DNA from: Methylacidiphilum infernorum V4
Lineage (GTDB): Bacteria > Verrucomicrobiota > Verrucomicrobiia > Methylacidiphilales > Methylacidiphilaceae
Length of the DNA: 64,000 nt
Direction of reading: 5' to 3'
Assembly (NCBI RefSeq): GCF_000019665.1
Contig: NC_010794.1
Span: 2,108,001-2,172,000 of the forward strand
The position numbers and the translations under genes were made by a program. Each line of letters starts with the position of its first letter. Position 1 is the first letter of the stretch. The notes below the pieces were generated by a model. That model searched no databases, was not told the DNA's origin, and saw only the letters and a program-made list of their open reading frames with translations. Of the stretch, positions 37,324-46,718 are shown piece by piece.

Positions 37324-38403
37324 GCCCAGCGGGAAGCTATCAGCTTGGGTGTTTTTGAACGAAGGATGTGAACCGGTCCTTTTTTTTAGAGATCATTTTT
37401 ACGTATGCCCAAGGGATCCAGAAACAGGAAAAATAAATCCTAGATTTTAAAGAAGGAGCCGGGTTTAGACGGCAAAACAAAACTCCTCTTTCCTGGCGTT
37501 GTGCAGGAACTTGAGGGGAGTGCCAAAACTTTTCAAGCCTAGAAGGGCAAAATCCAGAAGAGGATCCAACTTTATTATCTCTAAAGCTTCATGTCGTCTA
37601 CAAGTGGTGGATTCCATATCACATTGTCTACGATAAGAACATCCGGTATGAAGTGCGGACTGAAAAAAAGAGTTATTCTAAAGTGCATTTTTTTCAGGAA
37701 AACGAGCCTAGAGTAAAGTTTTTCTTAAACCATCCCTGCCCAAGCCCACACTATACACCGCTCCACACCTATCCGAAGTCCTAATCGGGTAAGGATAATA
37801 TCCTGCCAGTCACCTGCGCAAGGCAGACTAAAGGCTTTTTCCTCAACCTTGATGAAGGGATTGGAAGAAAAGACCCTGAGATATGGAGTAAAAATTTATC
37901 TATGTAATCTTTAAAGTCGATTTTCCCCACAAGCTAAGAAAATAAGACACATCCATTGTTTTACCGGCCAAAGCCAGATTGGGACCTCTACCTTATTACC
38001 TTTCCAGCTATATGCCTTATTCGATGCCAAAACCTCCAGGAGGTAGCAAATTCAGTAGCCTTTGAGACCGTGGTTTGCGATCCAAAAATGGAGTATTTCA
38101 AATTCAGTGATCAAGCATGTCATGGCCAGGGGCTGCCTTAAGAGGATCTTGCCATAAGTTCGAAAAACCTACTTCAATAAAGGTCCAAGTTCTTTCATGG
38201 AGCATTTTCAGAATGATAGCAGTCTAGTCTTAGCTTTTAGCTGGATATGATCCCAATGGCGACTCATCCGGATACAAGATTTTCCCATAAATGGGGGAAT
38301 AAACGAATCATCTTCGAATAAAAATTTCAGGAACACAGATGGACTGCACCGCTTGAAGTTGGTACAGGTTCTGCTTTTTCACTTCTCCGGAGCCAAGTTC
38401 GAA
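37324..38403 (+). other. Gene-poor spacer before the first receptor gene, with a start-less open frame
   Basis: No intact gene. At 37515-37785 an 89-codon open frame without ATG, GTG or TTG at its head reads protein-like sequence (KLHVVYKWWIPYHIVYD, then IRYEVRTEKKSYSKVHFF), possibly the remains of a gene I cannot name. From 38332 the DNA is homologous to the region before the second receptor gene. A weak hairpin with a T-run lies just after 37323. Confidence 0.35.
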
Positions 38404-40995
38404 ATGAAGGTAAAGACCGGGCAAAGGCAGTTACCTCTACCCACTGCCCAGTCTTCGACTCTTTTCCCGCCAGGGACTCAACTCTTCCCCTTCCTTTTCT
38501 GGTGGCTTGTAGCAGCTTCAGCCTTAAGTTCTTCCGAAACAGCCTCGTCTTTCCCGCAGGCTTCTTCAACTTCCGACTCTTCAACGCCTTTATCCGATCC
38601 GCCAAGTACTCCAACCGACATATCCACTCCAGGACCTACTGCGGCCGGTTCGTCAACTCCGGGAGGTCAACAGGGCAGCCTCCCCGGCATGGTGGTCAGT
38701 ACAACAGCTCCCGGCGAGTCGATGCTCCCGACGGCCACCCCCACCGAGTCAGGAGCCTATGGACAGCCGCTGAACGTGCTCGATATCCCCAGGCAACTCT
38801 TTCCCGTCAACCAGAAAATCTTGCAAACGGAGGGAGCCGGTACCCAGGGGTTTTTCGATCCGGTCAGTACCGCTTTCCTTTCCCCGGGTTCAACGGCTTC
38901 TGCAGGGAACAACCTCGTTATTGCCCCCATGATCCGTGGGATGCCTCCACTGGGGTTCATCAACGGCATGCAGATGGCGATGCACGACGGTGGGTGGTGG
39001 AACCTCCCGTGGAACTACAACATGGTTGAATCGTTTGATGTGATCGAGGGACCGCCCAATGCCGTCCTTGGCGAGTTCCAGCCCAACGGCGGGGCCGTCA
39101 ACTACATCACCAAGCAGCCTTACTTTGACCGGTTCCGCGGTTACGTATGGGATACGACCGGGATGTACGAAAATTACCTCTGGGGAGCTGACATCGGTGG
39201 ACCGATCGACAAGGAAAAGAAGATCGCTTACCGATTCAGCTACATGGGGATGGAGAACGGTAGTTACTATCAATACCAGTATAACGACCAGCAGAACTTC
39301 TACCTGGCCTTGAGCGCTCGGCCCTCCGACAATTACTCGGTTGATTTCTACTCCGATCTTGGCACCTATAACTTCGATATAATGGACTTCATGAATCGGC
39401 CGACCAACGAGCTGATCAACAACGATCTATACCAGACCGGGGCTTTAGCTCCCTCGCAAGTAGCATTCGGATTTCCCCCATTCAACACCTATGCGGGGCC
39501 GCTTGTTCCCATTAGCCTGCGCTCGACCGATATGAACCCGGCCAGTGGTGCCCAGGGTATAACCGGAATGCTTCAACTTGTTCAAAACATCGTCATTGAT
39601 GATGACCTGCACATCCGAAACAACACTTTTGTATTCTATATTCACAACTCTTTTATCGACTACTCTGAAATGCAAGATATCGATGTGCCGGGAGACTACG
39701 AGGTATATAATCGGACCGAGGTTTTAGCGGCCCTCCACCCCGAAGAGGCTCTCTTTGAGCAGAACATCGATGCGGGGCTTGAGTTCGGATTCCAACGCAA
39801 CCTCGATTATGAGGCTTCATTTCTAGGAATTCAGAATGCTTGGAGTATCGCAAACCCAAACAATCCCTCACTGGCTAACCCCAATCTTTGGAATGCCGAG
39901 CTTTCAAACGCCTTTGTAGCTGAGATCAAAAATCCACATGCCTTTGGCGGTGGGATGTGGCCTATTCCTTCGGCTCCTCCCGGATGGTATTTTCAACCCT
40001 TAAACGGTTATTCGCTCACCGAGGATTCGCAGTTTTGGGAAGTTGCCCCCTTCTACCAGCACAACATCCACTTCACCGACAAACTCATGCTCCTGGTGGG
40101 CGGTCGGGCGACAAACCTCTTCATCAGTGCCCAAACTCCTCCAGGCACGCCGGCTTTCCTTTCCACCGGTTACGACGCGGCCGTGCTCATGCCGATGGTC
40201 AACGTGAGCCCTGTCTATAAACCCTTTCCGTGGATGACCGCCTATTTCGACTTCAACTGGGGGTATACGAGTGCGGTGGGGGATTTAGGAGGTTACACAC
40301 CGATCTATGCTGGGGCCGAGTTCCGACTCGTCAACCAGCTCATCGAGGGAGGAATGAAATTTAGCCTGCTCAAAGACAAGCTCTACATCACCACTGCAGG
40401 TTTCGAGCAGAACTTGTACATCCCCAACGTCGGATTACCTCCAGCGCTAGCCTACATCAAGGGCTTTGAACTTGCCCTCACCTACCAGCCAACCAAGAAC
40501 TTCTGGGCTCGCATCCAGTACCTTCTTGCCAATGGTACCGAGGACTGGTCAGGGCTTCCCATAGGCCCATTCCAGTTCCAGACCTATTCAACATCAACCG
40601 CATTGGCCCAAGGCCTTCCCCTCAACAACGCGACCAGTTATCCCCCAGGCAAGTATGCCTTTATCGGTTGGCCCGATCAATCCTTGACCGCTATGGTTAC
40701 CTACCAGACCAACATGGGCCTAGGGGTAACCCTTTCGGCACTCGTTTTGAGCAACCAGTATCTCGATTATTCTTACAACCTAGAAATCCCCACCGAGTAT
40801 GTCATCAATGGGCGCCTATACTATTCGACACCCCGGTGGGATATTGCGGTGAATATTTACAACTTGACCGATAACCGTCATCTCTGGTTTCCTTTTGGAC
40901 CAGGAGCGACCTTCGGGAGGACATTGAACACCGAACAGATTATCGCCGGCTTACCCTTCTGGGTGCAAGGCACAGTCGGCTACAAGTTTTAGTTC
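38332..40995 (+). repeat. Direct repeat copy 1 (TonB-dependent receptor gene and its leader)
   Basis: About 2.66 kb that repeats at 58744-61410 in the same orientation. Similarity begins around CACAGATGGACTGCA, 70 bp before the receptor ATG, and ends just after its stop. Long blocks are nearly identical base for base, interrupted by short diverged blocks (for example around 38900-38990, 39360-39400, 39530-39700 and 39800-39960). Confidence 0.9.
38404..40992 (+). CDS. TonB-dependent outer-membrane receptor, copy 1
   Basis: An 862-residue ligand-gated porin. The N-terminus has a hydrophobic signal (FPFLFWWLVAASA), then an unusual Ser/Thr/Pro-rich stretch of about 60 residues, a possible TonB box (MVVSTTAP), and a plug domain with EGPPNAVLGEFQPNGGAVNY followed by ITKQP, as in siderophore-type receptors. 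The rest is beta-barrel, ending NIYNLTDNRHLWFPF and a terminal aromatic GYKF as required for BAM assembly. ATG 38404 is preferred to a TTG 51 bp upstream. It precedes the xanthine dehydrogenase gene by about 630 bp. By location it may import a purine or related compound; a metal chelate is the main alternative. Confidence 0.88.
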   Translation: MKVKTGQRQLPLPTAQSSTLFPPGTQLFPFLFWWLVAASALSSSETASSFPQASSTSDSSTPLSDPPSTPTDISTPGPTAAGSSTPGGQQGSLPGMVVSTTAPGESMLPTATPTESGAYGQPLNVLDIPRQLFPVNQKILQTEGAGTQGFFDPVSTAFLSPGSTASAGNNLVIAPMIRGMPPLGFINGMQMAMHDGGWWNLPWNYNMVESFDVIEGPPNAVLGEFQPNGGAVNYITKQPYFDRFRGYVWDTTGMYENYLWGADIGGPIDKEKKIAYRFSYMGMENGSYYQYQYNDQQNFYLALSARPSDNYSVDFYSDLGTYNFDIMDFMNRPTNELINNDLYQTGALAPSQVAFGFPPFNTYAGPLVPISLRSTDMNPASGAQGITGMLQLVQNIVIDDDLHIRNNTFVFYIHNSFIDYSEMQDIDVPGDYEVYNRTEVLAALHPEEALFEQNIDAGLEFGFQRNLDYEASFLGIQNAWSIANPNNPSLANPNLWNAELSNAFVAEIKNPHAFGGGMWPIPSAPPGWYFQPLNGYSLTEDSQFWEVAPFYQHNIHFTDKLMLLVGGRATNLFISAQTPPGTPAFLSTGYDAAVLMPMVNVSPVYKPFPWMTAYFDFNWGYTSAVGDLGGYTPIYAGAEFRLVNQLIEGGMKFSLLKDKLYITTAGFEQNLYIPNVGLPPALAYIKGFELALTYQPTKNFWARIQYLLANGTEDWSGLPIGPFQFQTYSTSTALAQGLPLNNATSYPPGKYAFIGWPDQSLTAMVTYQTNMGLGVTLSALVLSNQYLDYSYNLEIPTEYVINGRLYYSTPRWDIAVNIYNLTDNRHLWFPFGPGATFGRTLNTEQIIAGLPFWVQGTVGYKF

Positions 40996-41618
40996 CTATG
41001 AGCCGAAATGAGTCGAAAATTATTCTCTACCACAGAAAGGAAAATTACGAGTAACATGCCGTTCTTCCTCTACATTAATGAAAAGCAAGAAATCTGGCTC
41101 AATGATAAACCAACAAGGTAAGAATAAAAAGGTGCACGGCTATTGCCTGCCTTCTCTTCCCCAATCCTTACTCAACCCATTTGGTTTTTACCATCACTGC
41201 CAAAATATGAACCCGATAGTTTCCTAAACAACCGGCCCACGCCTATATCCTAGCTTCCGCTTGCCTGGTGGATATGCACCCTTCCGGAAGTGTCTGCCTC
41301 CTACCCAAGGAGATGAATATCATCTCTGGAGGAAAATGGCCACAAAAAAAAAGAGTCATGAAACCCCTTTCCTAGCGTTGCTCTAAAGTCAATCCGAGGA
41401 ACTCCTGAATCGGTTCTCCTTTCTTTTCATGCGAGCACGATAAAGAGATCGGCCTTTTCTTCTCCTACCATACGGTGGATCTACCTCTGGCTACTTTTTT
41501 CAAGAACCTACCATAGAGGACAACTCATTTTCCCTTCGAAAGAGCCCACGGGCAACGAGCAATGGCTTGCTAGAGCGGCCCGATTGGCACATTAACTGCT
41601 TTTTGCTCAATAAATCTT
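40993..41618 (+). other. Spacer between receptor copy 1 and xanthine dehydrogenase
   Basis: About 620 bp without a supported gene. Broken frames are present, and there is no trace of the iron-sulfur motifs expected for the missing XdhA subunit. The promoter for the purine genes should lie here. Confidence 0.35.
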
Positions 41619-44006
41619 ATGAAAGTTCAAGAAGAAACGCTCGCCCACTCCTCTTGTTTTCCATTGAGCCTACTAGGGCAACCCTTGACAGACGAAAGTG
41701 CGTTAGCCCACGTGAGCGGACGTGCCCGTTATACTGATGACTATGCCCGATCCTTTAACCAGCTGCTTCATGCTTGGCCGGTCTTAAGTCCTCATGCCCA
41801 TGCCCGCATTAATGGGATCAGCGTAGAAAACGCTCTCCGGATTCCCGGCGTTTCTTATGTTCTTACTGCAAAGGAAATCCCCGGAAAAAACGACACAAGC
41901 ATGGGTAATTTTGATGAACCGCTTTTGCCCACCGATGAAGTTTTCTACCACAATCAACCGGTAGCTTGGGTCCTCGGGGAAACCTTGGAAGCTGCTCGAT
42001 TGGGAGCGGCTGCTGTTTCTGTGGAATACGAGCCCCTTCCAGCCATTATAGAACTTGAGGAATCGATCGCATCGAAGAGTTGGCTTGCCGGACCTTTCCG
42101 GTTAAATCGAGGGAATTTTCTCGCCGCTTGGCTAGAGAGTCCCCTGCGGATCGAGGGCTCTCTCCGCATAGGTGGACAGGAACACTTTTACTTGGAAACG
42201 CAAGCCGCCTTGGCCTGGGAAGATGCTAACGGGGGAATCCTTGTCCAAAGCTCTACCCAGAACCCGAGCCAAGTCCAGGAGGTCATCGCTCGGGTCCTCG
42301 GGCTTCCAAGGAATAGGATCGCCGTGGAATGTGCACGGATGGGGGGAGCATTTGGCGGCAAGGAGGTCCAGGCGGCTCCTTACGCAGCAATTGCCGCACT
42401 GGGCTCCATTAAGACAAAAAGACCCGTCCGCGTCCGCCTTCCCCGCTCCTTAGACATGGTCTTAACCGGGAAAAGGCATCCTTTTCTAGGATATTTCCAA
42501 GTAGGCTTCACCCCAGAAGGGAAACTTCTTGCCCTAAAGATCACGCTCTATGCCGACGGCGGTTGGAGCCAAGACCTCTCCTGCGGGGTTCTTTGGCGAG
42601 CCCTCCTGCATTTGGACAACGCTTACTGGATTCCTGCAATCGAGGCGATCGGTTATATCTGCCGGACCAATAAGACTTCCCAAACGGCATTTCGCGGTTT
42701 TGGTGGTCCCCAGGGAGTGGCCATGATCGAAGAGGTACTCACCCGAATTGCTCACTGCCTAAATATTTCCCCTTCGTTAGTTCGCAAGCGTAACCTTTAC
42801 CGAGCCGGGCAGAAGACCCCATACGGCCAGGAAGTGCGTGAAGCGGATTCCTTAAGAACCCTCTGGGATTTACTTAAAAAATCCTCACACTATGAGGAGC
42901 GCCAAAAAAAAATCGAAGAGTTCAATCAACTTCATCCCTACCGCAAGCGCGGTATCGCTATCACCCCAGTAAAGTTTGGCATCTCTTTTACCTCGAGCAA
43001 CCTCAACCAGGCTGGAGCTAGCGTGATGCTCTATAGGGATGGCAGCGTACAGATTCATCACGGAGGCACCGAGATGGGCCAAGGTCTCCATACCAAGATT
43101 CGCCAGATTGCTGCCTCTCTGCTTGGATTGCCGCTTGAATCGATCCGGGTGATGACCACCCGAACCGATACGATCCCCAACAGTTCACCCACAGCGGCTT
43201 CATGTAGCTTTGATCTTAATGGAGCGGCCGTAGCCGAGGCCTGTTACCAACTCCGCGATCGCCTCTGGCCTCTTGCAGCTAAGCTTCTCGACTGTTCTCA
43301 ATCTTCTGTCTTATCCCAAAATGGACGTGTTTTTTCCAAGGACAATCCCTCCCACTCGCTCTCCTTTACCGAATTAGTGGAGGAAGCTTACCGCCGCTGT
43401 ATCCCTCTTTTTTCCCAAGGGTTCTATCGAACTCCAGGACTTTTTTTCGACCCCTCTACGGCTCAAGGAACGCCATTCGCTTACTTCGCAATCGGAGCAG
43501 CTGTTTCCGAGGTTGAAATCGACGGTTTTACGGGAGAATATAAGCTCCTTTCCGTGGAAATTCTCCACGACGTGGGACGTTCCATCAACCCGCTCATCGA
43601 TCGGGGACAAATCGAAGGAGGTTTTTTCCAGGGTCTTGGCTGGGTAAGCTGCGAAGAGCTTATTTGGGATCAGGAAGGCAAGCTCAAAACAACCGGCGCT
43701 TCTACCTACAAGATTCCCTCCTGGAGCGAGCTTCCCGATCATTTCGAAGTCCGTTTTTTCACAAAAGCTGTGGAAAGTCCCGCCATTGGCGGATCGAAAG
43801 CGGTGGGTGAACCTCCCCTTCTTTTAGCCCTTTCGGTTCGAGAAGCTCTCAAAGCGGCCATTACCGGTTTTGGGCCCGGTCCAGTAGAATTAGGGTTTCC
43901 GGCCACCCCGGAACGTGTCTATTGGGCAATCGAAACGGTTCGAAAAAGGGCTAAGAGCTGGGAAAAACTTCCGGTGACCAACCGTTATATCCCTCGGTTC
44001 TCTTAG
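41619..44006 (+). CDS. xdhB: Xanthine dehydrogenase, molybdenum-binding subunit (XdhB)
   Basis: Carries the Mo-pterin centre that hydroxylates hypoxanthine and xanthine to urate. The 795-residue protein starts with the small domain (GRARYTDDYARSFNQLLHAW) and has the Mo-cofactor loops GGAFGGKE, TAFRGFGGPQG (with the substrate-binding Arg), GTEMGQGLHTKIRQIAA and, near the C-terminus, GSKAVGEPPLLLALSVREA with the catalytic Glu. Length and layout match XdhB of the two-subunit bacterial enzyme. The partner XdhA with FAD and two [2Fe-2S] clusters is not next to it or elsewhere in the window. xdhC follows by 17 bp. Confidence 0.93.
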   Translation: MKVQEETLAHSSCFPLSLLGQPLTDESALAHVSGRARYTDDYARSFNQLLHAWPVLSPHAHARINGISVENALRIPGVSYVLTAKEIPGKNDTSMGNFDEPLLPTDEVFYHNQPVAWVLGETLEAARLGAAAVSVEYEPLPAIIELEESIASKSWLAGPFRLNRGNFLAAWLESPLRIEGSLRIGGQEHFYLETQAALAWEDANGGILVQSSTQNPSQVQEVIARVLGLPRNRIAVECARMGGAFGGKEVQAAPYAAIAALGSIKTKRPVRVRLPRSLDMVLTGKRHPFLGYFQVGFTPEGKLLALKITLYADGGWSQDLSCGVLWRALLHLDNAYWIPAIEAIGYICRTNKTSQTAFRGFGGPQGVAMIEEVLTRIAHCLNISPSLVRKRNLYRAGQKTPYGQEVREADSLRTLWDLLKKSSHYEERQKKIEEFNQLHPYRKRGIAITPVKFGISFTSSNLNQAGASVMLYRDGSVQIHHGGTEMGQGLHTKIRQIAASLLGLPLESIRVMTTRTDTIPNSSPTAASCSFDLNGAAVAEACYQLRDRLWPLAAKLLDCSQSSVLSQNGRVFSKDNPSHSLSFTELVEEAYRRCIPLFSQGFYRTPGLFFDPSTAQGTPFAYFAIGAAVSEVEIDGFTGEYKLLSVEILHDVGRSINPLIDRGQIEGGFFQGLGWVSCEELIWDQEGKLKTTGASTYKIPSWSELPDHFEVRFFTKAVESPAIGGSKAVGEPPLLLALSVREALKAAITGFGPGPVELGFPATPERVYWAIETVRKRAKSWEKLPVTNRYIPRFS

Positions 44007-44023
44007 GCAGAAACACTTCAACG

Positions 44024-44920
44024 ATGAACACTTCTTGGATCGACAAACTCCGCGAACTTTTTGGCATCCACCGAAAGGTCGTGATCGTCACCATTACAAA
44101 TGTCCGTGGTCATGCACCGCAAGAGGTGGGAGCAAAAATGCTCGTCACCAAGGATGAAAGCTTTGGAACCATTGGTGGAGGCAATCTAGAGAAGAGTGCT
44201 ATTGTCGAAGCACAGAAGATGTTGGATAATGGTGAGAAAATTCCTCGTTCAATCACCCTTAGGCTGGGAGCGGAAAAGGGAGAGTGGGGCGCTCAGTGTT
44301 GCGGAGGGGAAGTTTCGCTTTTTCTCGAACCCTTGAGCCTGGAAGTTCCCCAAGTTGCCATTTTTGGAATCGGACACGTGGGAAAAGCATTGGCCAAGGT
44401 CCTCTCCCTTTTACCCTTAGAGCTCTTTCTTGTCGATTCCCGGCCCGAAATGCTTCATCCGAGCAGACTGCCACCGCTTGATTGTCCGGCAATTATCCAT
44501 TGTTGCCCGGGATTGGTTCCCGAGAAATGGATTTCGGTTCTCTCCCCTGGAGCCTGCGTGGTCATCCTTACCCATGATCATGCCGAAGACTTAGTGATCT
44601 TAGAAGCAGCCCTAGCTCGACCCGATCTTCGCTATGTTGGAGTTATTGGAAGTGAGACCAAGCGGGCCCACTTCCGAAAACGGCTTAAGGAAGCAGGTTA
44701 TGGGGATGAGGTTTGGAGCCGAGTAACCATGCCGATCGGGATTCCCGGGATAGGAGATAAAACTCCAGCAGCCATTGCTATTTCCACCGCAGCTCAGCTT
44801 CTTTCCTTGCTCTTTGCTCCGAGCTCAAAAAACGAAGAGGCGTTACCCCCGTGCCTTTTTCCATCTCCACCCAAAGAGAAAATCCCCCATGAAGAGATCC
44901 ATGGACCTTCGATTTCTTGA
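44024..44920 (+). CDS. xdhC: Xanthine dehydrogenase accessory protein XdhC
   Basis: Binds Mo cofactor and inserts its sulfurated form into XDH. The 298-residue protein has the N-terminal XdhC/CoxI domain (VTITNVRGHAPQEVGAKMLV, TIGGGNLEKSAI, QCCGGEVSLFLEPL) and a C-terminal Rossmann-like half (VAIFGIGHVGKALAKVLSLL, then VILTHDHAEDL and YVGVIGSETKRAHF), as in the usual two-domain form. Its last 32 bp overlap the guanine deaminase start in another frame. Confidence 0.94.
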   Translation: MNTSWIDKLRELFGIHRKVVIVTITNVRGHAPQEVGAKMLVTKDESFGTIGGGNLEKSAIVEAQKMLDNGEKIPRSITLRLGAEKGEWGAQCCGGEVSLFLEPLSLEVPQVAIFGIGHVGKALAKVLSLLPLELFLVDSRPEMLHPSRLPPLDCPAIIHCCPGLVPEKWISVLSPGACVVILTHDHAEDLVILEAALARPDLRYVGVIGSETKRAHFRKRLKEAGYGDEVWSRVTMPIGIPGIGDKTPAAIAISTAAQLLSLLFAPSSKNEEALPPCLFPSPPKEKIPHEEIHGPSIS

Positions 44921-45368
44921 ACGCACCGCTTGTCTGGCCAGGGACAATGTTCTTAGCAACAGGGGAGACCCATTTGGACCCGTCGTGGTACTGGAGGACC
45001 AGATCGTTGGACAAGGAGCCAACCGCGTTACCGTTCTTTGCGATCCCACTGCCCATGCAGAAATCGAAGCCATGCGACAGGCGGCCATAAAACTCGGGCG
45101 ATTCGATCTTAGAGGATGCCTCCTCTATATGAACATCAATCCCTATCCGATGTGTTTGACCGCTGCCTACTGGGCTAGGATTAAAAGGATCGTTTGCGGA
45201 GGGCCCAATACTTTGACCGAAAAGGCTGGTTTTAAGGGTACTTACCTTTGGAATGAAATTCGGCATCCTCTGGAAGTGCGTTCCCTGAAAGTCGAACAGA
45301 TCGACCTGGCTGTCTGTCGTGAACCCCTTCTTTTTTGGAAACGCTTACAGAGAAAGATCCCTTACTAA
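44889..45368 (+). CDS. guaD: Guanine deaminase-like (cytidine-deaminase fold), with a zinc Cys replaced by Tyr
   Basis: Expected to turn guanine into xanthine for XDH. The 159-residue protein belongs to the Bacillus-type GuaD/CDA fold: GDPFGPVVVLEDQIVGQGAN, the TAHAEIEAMRQA motif with zinc His56 and proton-shuttling Glu58, and a MCLTAAYWARI helix. The second zinc motif should read PCxxC, but here is NPYPMC: the first cysteine is Tyr86 (TAT, one base from TGT), and the preceding Glu is Asn. With one thiol lost, zinc binding is doubtful. ATG 44889 (or 44901) lies inside xdhC. Loss of function, a changed metal site or a sequence error are the options. Confidence 0.85.
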   Translation: MKRSMDLRFLERTACLARDNVLSNRGDPFGPVVVLEDQIVGQGANRVTVLCDPTAHAEIEAMRQAAIKLGRFDLRGCLLYMNINPYPMCLTAAYWARIKRIVCGGPNTLTEKAGFKGTYLWNEIRHPLEVRSLKVEQIDLAVCREPLLFWKRLQRKIPY

Positions 45369-45371
45369 GGA

Positions 45372-46718
45372 ATGCGGATGAAACCCCATGGTCCTCTACT
45401 GAAGCAAAGGCGGTCTTTCCCTCCCAAGGTCCTGCTACTAGGGATCGGCATTTTTGTAGCTTTGCTCATCCTTTTATCGGCTTTCTTGACCATGCCAGGA
45501 ATCTTTTCCTCTTTTGTATCTCTTTGGCTTCCTTTAATCCTCCGCTGGGCTCATCTTATTTACGGGTTTGCCTGGATTGGAACCTCGTTTTTCTTTATTT
45601 TTGTTGAAAATAGCCTAGAGCCCAACCCCAAGGAGAGTAACCTTGCCGGCCAGCTCTGGACCGTTCATGGGGGAGGGATCTATCGATTTGAAAAATACCG
45701 GACGGCTCCGATCCCCTTGCCTTCACTTCTTCACTGGTTCCGCTGGGATGCCTATCTCACTTGGACGACCGGTTTTGCCCTTCTTGTATTGCTTTTTTAC
45801 GCTCATCCGGAAGCAACGCTGATCGATCCACAAATTGCCCCCCTTTCTCCCCAAGTCGCCGTTCTTTGCAGTCTTGGAATCTTAATAGCAAGTTGGTTGG
45901 TCTACATGGGATTAGCTGCCAGTACCCTTCTTAACCGCCCACCCCTTTTTACGGTTGTCTGTTGCCTTCTTCTTTCCCTCCTAGCTTACGGGCTCACCCA
46001 CCTTTTTAGCGGACGGGGTGCCTTTTTACAACTTGGAGCAGTCCTCGGGACGATCATGGCGGGGAACGTCCTCTTTGTCATCATTCCTTCCCAAAAAAGG
46101 TTTCTTGAGGCAGCCAGCCGGGGAGAACGTCTCGATCCAGAACTGGTCAAGCGGACTCATCTGCGCTCGATTCACAACAACTACTTGGCTTTTCCCGTGC
46201 TATTTGCGATGATGAGCAACCACTTTCCCTTTACCTTTCAGAGCAAAGCCAACTGGCTTGTCCTCCTTTGTCTTCTGCTTGCCGGAGGAACCGTGCGTCA
46301 TGCGGTTAACCTACGCCAGAAAAGAAAACCTTGGCTTAGTTGGCTTTTTGGAGGAATGGCTCTCTTGCTCGTATCGGTAATTGTCGCTCAGCCTACGCAA
46401 TCTTCCTTTCCTCCCCTCGTTTCCCCTCGAAAGATAAGTGATGCAGATGTGGAGATGATTCTCCGTAGTCGCTGTTCTGGTTGCCATGCCCACAATCCCA
46501 CGCTAGCCCGGCTTACCGCTCCACCCGCTGGGATTGTATTGGAAAACTTGGAGGATTTATGCAAAGTTCTGCCGCTTGCACGCACACAGCTTATCGACTT
46601 ACGTACCATGCCCCCTGGAAATTTTACCGGGATGACTGAAGGGGAGCGGATGGCCTTAGGCCTTTGGATTGAGAAGAAGCAACAAGACGGTCGTCAACAA
46701 AAGAACAGAGGTCAGTGA
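45372..46718 (+). CDS. puuD: Membrane urate oxidase PuuD (Urate_ox_N domain plus cytochrome c)
   Basis: PuuD oxidises urate to 5-hydroxyisourate in the inner membrane and passes electrons to a cytochrome rather than making H2O2. The 448-residue protein has about eight membrane segments of the Urate_ox_N (DUF989) domain, with LRWAHLIYGFAWIGTSFFFIF, NSLEPNP and HGGGIYRFEKYR, the histidines that bind heme b, and HLRSIHNNYLAFPVLFAMMSNH. A C-terminal cytochrome c domain carries CSGCH at about 368-372, with the Met ligand in LRTMPPGNF. It starts three bases after guaD and its stop overlaps the next gene as GTGA. Confidence 0.93.
   Translation: MRMKPHGPLLKQRRSFPPKVLLLGIGIFVALLILLSAFLTMPGIFSSFVSLWLPLILRWAHLIYGFAWIGTSFFFIFVENSLEPNPKESNLAGQLWTVHGGGIYRFEKYRTAPIPLPSLLHWFRWDAYLTWTTGFALLVLLFYAHPEATLIDPQIAPLSPQVAVLCSLGILIASWLVYMGLAASTLLNRPPLFTVVCCLLLSLLAYGLTHLFSGRGAFLQLGAVLGTIMAGNVLFVIIPSQKRFLEAASRGERLDPELVKRTHLRSIHNNYLAFPVLFAMMSNHFPFTFQSKANWLVLLCLLLAGGTVRHAVNLRQKRKPWLSWLFGGMALLLVSVIVAQPTQSSFPPLVSPRKISDADVEMILRSRCSGCHAHNPTLARLTAPPAGIVLENLEDLCKVLPLARTQLIDLRTMPPGNFTGMTEGERMALGLWIEKKQQDGRQQKNRGQ

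Noticed and set aside
41240-41390. Possible remnant of an XdhA iron-sulfur domain upstream of xdhB
   Set aside because: The open frame there (about 55 codons) has only isolated cysteines and lacks the CGxGxCGAC-type pattern.
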